The notes beneath the pieces were generated by a model. That model was not told where the DNA came from, did not search any database, and was given only the letters and a program-made list of their open reading frames with translations. From the NCBI GenBank assembly GCA_020431945.1, contig JAGQHH010000657.1:1-9229 (forward strand): 9,229 nucleotides of DNA. The letters are read 5' to 3'. Positions 7,037 to 9,229 of this stretch are shown piece after piece; within the stretch, counting starts at the first letter, position 1; each line of letters opens with the position of its first letter. The DNA is from Cyanobacteria bacterium HKST-UBA02. Lineage in GTDB: Bacteria > Cyanobacteriota > Vampirovibrionia > Obscuribacterales > Obscuribacteraceae. The position numbers were made by a program, and so were the translations under genes.

Positions 7037-7834
7037 TTACTTGGTTTGATAGACGTATTTCGAGCCGTTGAAAGAATAGGTCAGATACTTGCCGGTGACG
7101 ATACCGGAGCTGGGCGAGTCCTCCGGAGGCGCTTTGATCAGGGGCACCTTCAGCGTCTTCTTGTCCCTGGACAGCTCGAAGCATGCCCGGTCATCGTACT
7201 CACCGAAGGCGAAGGTGATGGCATTGAGAATTCGTTTCTTGGTCTGAAAAAGCGGATACTTAGTCAATTTGCCGTTGGCGATGACATAAGCGCTTATTGT
7301 TCTGCCATGACTCATTCCCGAGCCGATAAAAAGATCGCGGACCAGATACACGGTCTTGCCGTCGCTGGTTTTGACCGTGTCGAGGTCTTCCATGGTCGAG
7401 CCCGGGTCTCCCTCTTCGCCGGTGGGATTGAGCACCAGAGTCTTGATCTTGTTGTTGCCCGCATCGTATGCGATGAGCGAGTAGAAAAAATGCATCGTGC
7501 CACCAGTGAGAGTGTCCCAGGAATAGCACCGGATTTTCTTATCGTCTGAAGTGAGGACGGAAAGCCCATTCTTCGCCGCAGCTTTCAGCGGATCGCTCAT
7601 GACCGCCGGCTGTACGGCGACGGTCTTGAGATATTTCAACATCTCGTCATTGAGGGACTGCAGCTTTTCATAATCGTCGCTGTTCTGTTGCGTCATCGTG
7701 ATATCGCCGATCAAATTCGCCAGCTTGGCGTCTGCTTCCTTGCCGGTGACAGCAAGCGCTGAGGAGCTGAAAAAACTCGAGCAAGCGAAACAAAGAGAAA
7801 GCAGGCTCCCGGTCAAACGACTCATAGAAGTCAT
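7037..7834 (-). CDS. Secreted protein of unknown function (265 residues)
   Basis: The ATG at 7834 is preceded by GAGGG seven bases upstream; a second ATG is at codon 4. Residues 1-28 form a signal peptide (charged start, Leu/Phe/Ser-rich core) ending SSALA, with predicted cleavage after Ala28. The Cys residues at 15 and 18 are not in a lipobox. Residues 30-75 look helical; from about 92 the chain alternates short beta-type strands with turns (YSWDTLTGG, IAYDAGNNK, YVIANGKL, LTYSFNGSKYVY). Cys103 and Cys218 are the only cysteines of the mature chain and may pair. The protein is probably periplasmic or extracellular. I recognise no family or catalytic motif. It follows the GH5 gene on the same strand after 169 bases and could share its transcript, but its own leader looks sufficient for independent expression. 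Confidence 0.8.
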   Translation of the reverse strand: MTSMSRLTGSLLSLCFACSSFFSSSALAVTGKEADAKLANLIGDITMTQQNSDDYEKLQSLNDEMLKYLKTVAVQPAVMSDPLKAAAKNGLSVLTSDDKKIRCYSWDTLTGGTMHFFYSLIAYDAGNNKIKTLVLNPTGEEGDPGSTMEDLDTVKTSDGKTVYLVRDLFIGSGMSHGRTISAYVIANGKLTKYPLFQTKKRILNAITFAFGEYDDRACFELSRDKKTLKVPLIKAPPEDSPSSGIVTGKYLTYSFNGSKYVYQTK

Positions 7835-8003
7835 AGAAACACCCTCGCTACAGAACCGCTAGATAGTAACACCTCGGGCAATACGGCTTTGTTAAAAGTC
7901 AGTGCTCCGACTGCCGAAAGCGCTGCCTGCTCCTACTGCCGAAAGCGCTGCCTGCTCCATCGCGTCACGGACACTCTATTGACTTGACAATACTGAAGCG
8001 CTC
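7835..8003. other. Intergenic region with a 25-bp tandem repeat
   Basis: These 169 bases lie between the GH5 stop and the start of the 265-residue gene, both on the minus strand. They hold the tandem repeat at 7903-7958 and the ribosome binding site at 7842-7846. I saw no convincing promoter hexamers or terminator. Confidence 0.6.
7903..7958. repeat. 25-bp tandem direct repeat, about 2.2 copies
   Basis: The 24-base unit ACTGCCGAAAGCGCTGCCTG plus CTCC occurs at 7910-7933 and is repeated without change at 7935-7958; a partial copy (TGCTCC) precedes at 7903-7908 in the same 25-base register. Each full copy holds the palindrome AGCGCT (7919-7924 and 7944-7949), so the two copies can also pair as a 6-bp stem. 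Confidence 0.85.
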
Positions 8004-9229
8004 CTAGTCGATCTCTTCGAGCAGGTCTATCAAGTGCTTGTCCTGACCATTACTGGGCTCGACGCTGAGACCATAGTCATTCCAGCCGGGACCGCCGGAC
8101 CAGACCATGTGACCGACATTGTTGGCTTTAAGATAATTGAGAAAGTTGGTGACAGCCGGGTCCCAGGCCGGGTTGTTGGTGGGCACCCCCCATTCGCCCA
8201 CGAATCCCTGGGCGTTGTTCTGGTGGAGCCAGTTGACGAAGTCCCGAATATGCTCGACACCGACATTCGCCCCGGCTGGGTTTTGATTGCTGTATCCGCC
8301 GGAACCGTCGTCCCAGTATGAATGAGCCGAGAACACGATGTTCTTGTCCGAGCGCGCGAGACTCTCGAATCCGGTGAAGTCCCTGGCCCATTCATCGCCT
8401 TCGACAATAATCGTGTGCTGATCGCCGGTGGCTCGAATCGCATCCACCACCTGGGTTGCAGTGTTCACCCAGGTCTTGCCGTCATCATGAGGCTCGTTCA
8501 TCAGGTCCCAGCCGCCGATTGCCGCCGAGGCAGAGGGATCGGCGTCGACTGTGCGCACCATCTTGGACCAGAAATCCGCCAGAGCGGACACCGGCACTCC
8601 CGGCTGACCGACCACGGTCCCTGTATTGTCGGGACCGACTCCCTGACCGAAGGGTCCATGGTCCACCTTGTACCGGTCGAAGTTCTGCAGATCGAGGACG
8701 ACTTTCATGCCCCTTGCGTCTGCCTCATGCAGGAAGTTGAGCAACCGATTCATCTCGTTAGGATCCAGCTGTCCGTTGAGTTGCGGCTGAAACTGCTCCC
8801 AGCTGATCGGCAGCCTCACACTGTTCATCCCCTTGCTCTTGTAGTAGTCCAGCTCCTGCGCCGTGGGCCAGAATTGACTGTCATTGGGGCCGTTCTTGCC
8901 CCACTCGGCGCCGGATAGATTCACACCTCGGATGGCGCCAGCATCAAGTGTCATGCCCGCCCCGGCATCCGGAAGCGGAGTCCAGGGAATGTTCGAAACA
9001 TCCTCGACAGCTTGCTCCGGAGGCGATACTTGCGTGCGGTCTTGCCCATCCCCCGGTTGCGAGGTCTGCACTGTTCCGGTATCCGGTCCTCGCTCCGACG
9101 AGCTCGAATCTTGCCACTGACTGCTCGAATCTTGCCATTGAGTGCTCGTGTCTTGCCACTGACTGCTCGTGTCTCGCCCCTGACTGCTCGTGTCTCGCCC
9201 CTGGCTGCTCGTGTCTCGCCCCTGACTGC
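8004..9229 (-). CDS. GH5 family glycoside hydrolase (cellulase-like) with an N-terminal repeat linker; 5' end outside the window
   Basis: The frame is open from the right edge to the TAG at 8004 (408 full codons). A GTG at 9071 could be taken as the start, but the frame continues upstream without a stop through a heptapeptide repeat, so the real start and any signal peptide lie beyond the window. Numbering from that GTG, the catalytic domain spans about residues 40-355: GVNLSGAEWG (49-58), VRLPISW with Arg86, DLMNEPH with acid/base Glu193, FSAHSYW with His250 and Tyr252, VGEWGVP with nucleophile Glu293, and VWSGGPGW with Trp324. GH5 enzymes are retaining beta-glycosidases, mostly acting on cellulose, mannan or other beta-glucans. 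The usual LHN motif of GH5 reads LQN (Gln129), so one of the eight conserved active-site residues may be replaced. A Pro/Gln/Ser-rich linker joins the repeat to the domain. The substrate is not decided. Confidence 0.92.
   Translation of the reverse strand, partial: SQGRDTSSQGRDTSSQGRDTSSQWQDTSTQWQDSSSQWQDSSSSERGPDTGTVQTSQPGDGQDRTQVSPPEQAVEDVSNIPWTPLPDAGAGMTLDAGAIRGVNLSGAEWGKNGPNDSQFWPTAQELDYYKSKGMNSVRLPISWEQFQPQLNGQLDPNEMNRLLNFLHEADARGMKVVLDLQNFDRYKVDHGPFGQGVGPDNTGTVVGQPGVPVSALADFWSKMVRTVDADPSASAAIGGWDLMNEPHDDGKTWVNTATQVVDAIRATGDQHTIIVEGDEWARDFTGFESLARSDKNIVFSAHSYWDDGSGGYSNQNPAGANVGVEHIRDFVNWLHQNNAQGFVGEWGVPTNNPAWDPAVTNFLNYLKANNVGHMVWSGGPGWNDYGLSVEPSNGQDKHLIDLLEEID
9102..9227 (-). repeat. Six 21-bp tandem repeats encoding a seven-residue linker repeat
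   Basis: On the minus strand, six consecutive in-frame 21-bp units encode the heptapeptide S-Q-(G/W)-(R/Q)-D-(T/S)-S. The three nearest the right edge read QGRDTSS; the next three read QWQDTST, QWQDSSS and QWQDSSS. The array probably continues beyond the window. Such hydrophilic Ser/Thr/Gln repeats usually act as flexible linkers or wall- or surface-spanning stalks before a catalytic domain. Confidence 0.85.

Noticed and set aside
7903..7958. CRISPR array
   Set aside because: The copies are separated by a single base, with no spacers and no cas genes nearby.
9069..9071. GTG at 9071 as the start of the GH5 gene
   Set aside because: The frame continues upstream without a stop through in-frame 21-bp repeats to the window edge, and no signal peptide follows this GTG.
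8944..9159. A 71-residue minus-strand frame in the repeat region
   Set aside because: It is a shifted reading of the repeat array and overlaps the GH5 frame, which has a recognised domain.
9102..9227. CRISPR or non-coding minisatellite
   Set aside because: The units are contiguous, exactly 21 bp and in frame with the GH5 domain, so they are a coding linker repeat.

Overview
This is a bacterial chromosomal window of 9229 bases. It carries seven protein-coding genes, two of them cut by the window edges, and no RNA gene that I can see. The taxon cannot be fixed from the sequence. Sec signal peptides and a lipobox show an envelope-exporting bacterium, and the trehalase, MFS carrier and GH5 gene suggest a carbohydrate-using heterotroph.

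Left part (1-4244, moderate GC; hand counts of four 60-base lines gave about 43-55%). A leftward two-gene unit encodes two paralogous exported proteins of unknown function: a Sec-secreted 392-residue protein (1641-2819) and a lipoprotein that runs off the left edge (1-1629). The second gene is easily overlooked because it has no stop codon in the window. Both start with TTG behind good ribosome binding sites, and the second site overlaps the first gene's stop codon. Across a 342-base divergent intergenic region, a rightward gene (3162-4244) encodes an unusual fusion of a YkuD L,D-transpeptidase-type domain and a glucosaminidase domain, both with catalytic residues present but with no visible signal peptide.

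Right part (4315-9229, higher GC; three sampled lines gave 62-68%, though one line in the 265-residue gene gave about 47%). A GH37 trehalase-like gene (minus strand) and an ACS-type MFS transporter (plus strand) are divergently transcribed from a 138-base region with a good sigma70-like promoter for the transporter. This pairing suggests uptake and cleavage of a small sugar, but the trehalase-like protein deviates at two signature residues. Next come a secreted 265-residue protein of unknown function and a GH5 glycoside hydrolase, both on the minus strand. The GH5 reading frame continues upstream through six 21-bp tandem repeats to the right edge, so its true start lies outside the window.

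The most interesting block is the left one: a two-domain peptidoglycan-active enzyme facing a pair of exported paralogues, in a stretch whose base composition differs from the metabolic genes beside it. Any functional link between them (envelope remodelling, or an antibacterial enzyme with protective partners) is inference.
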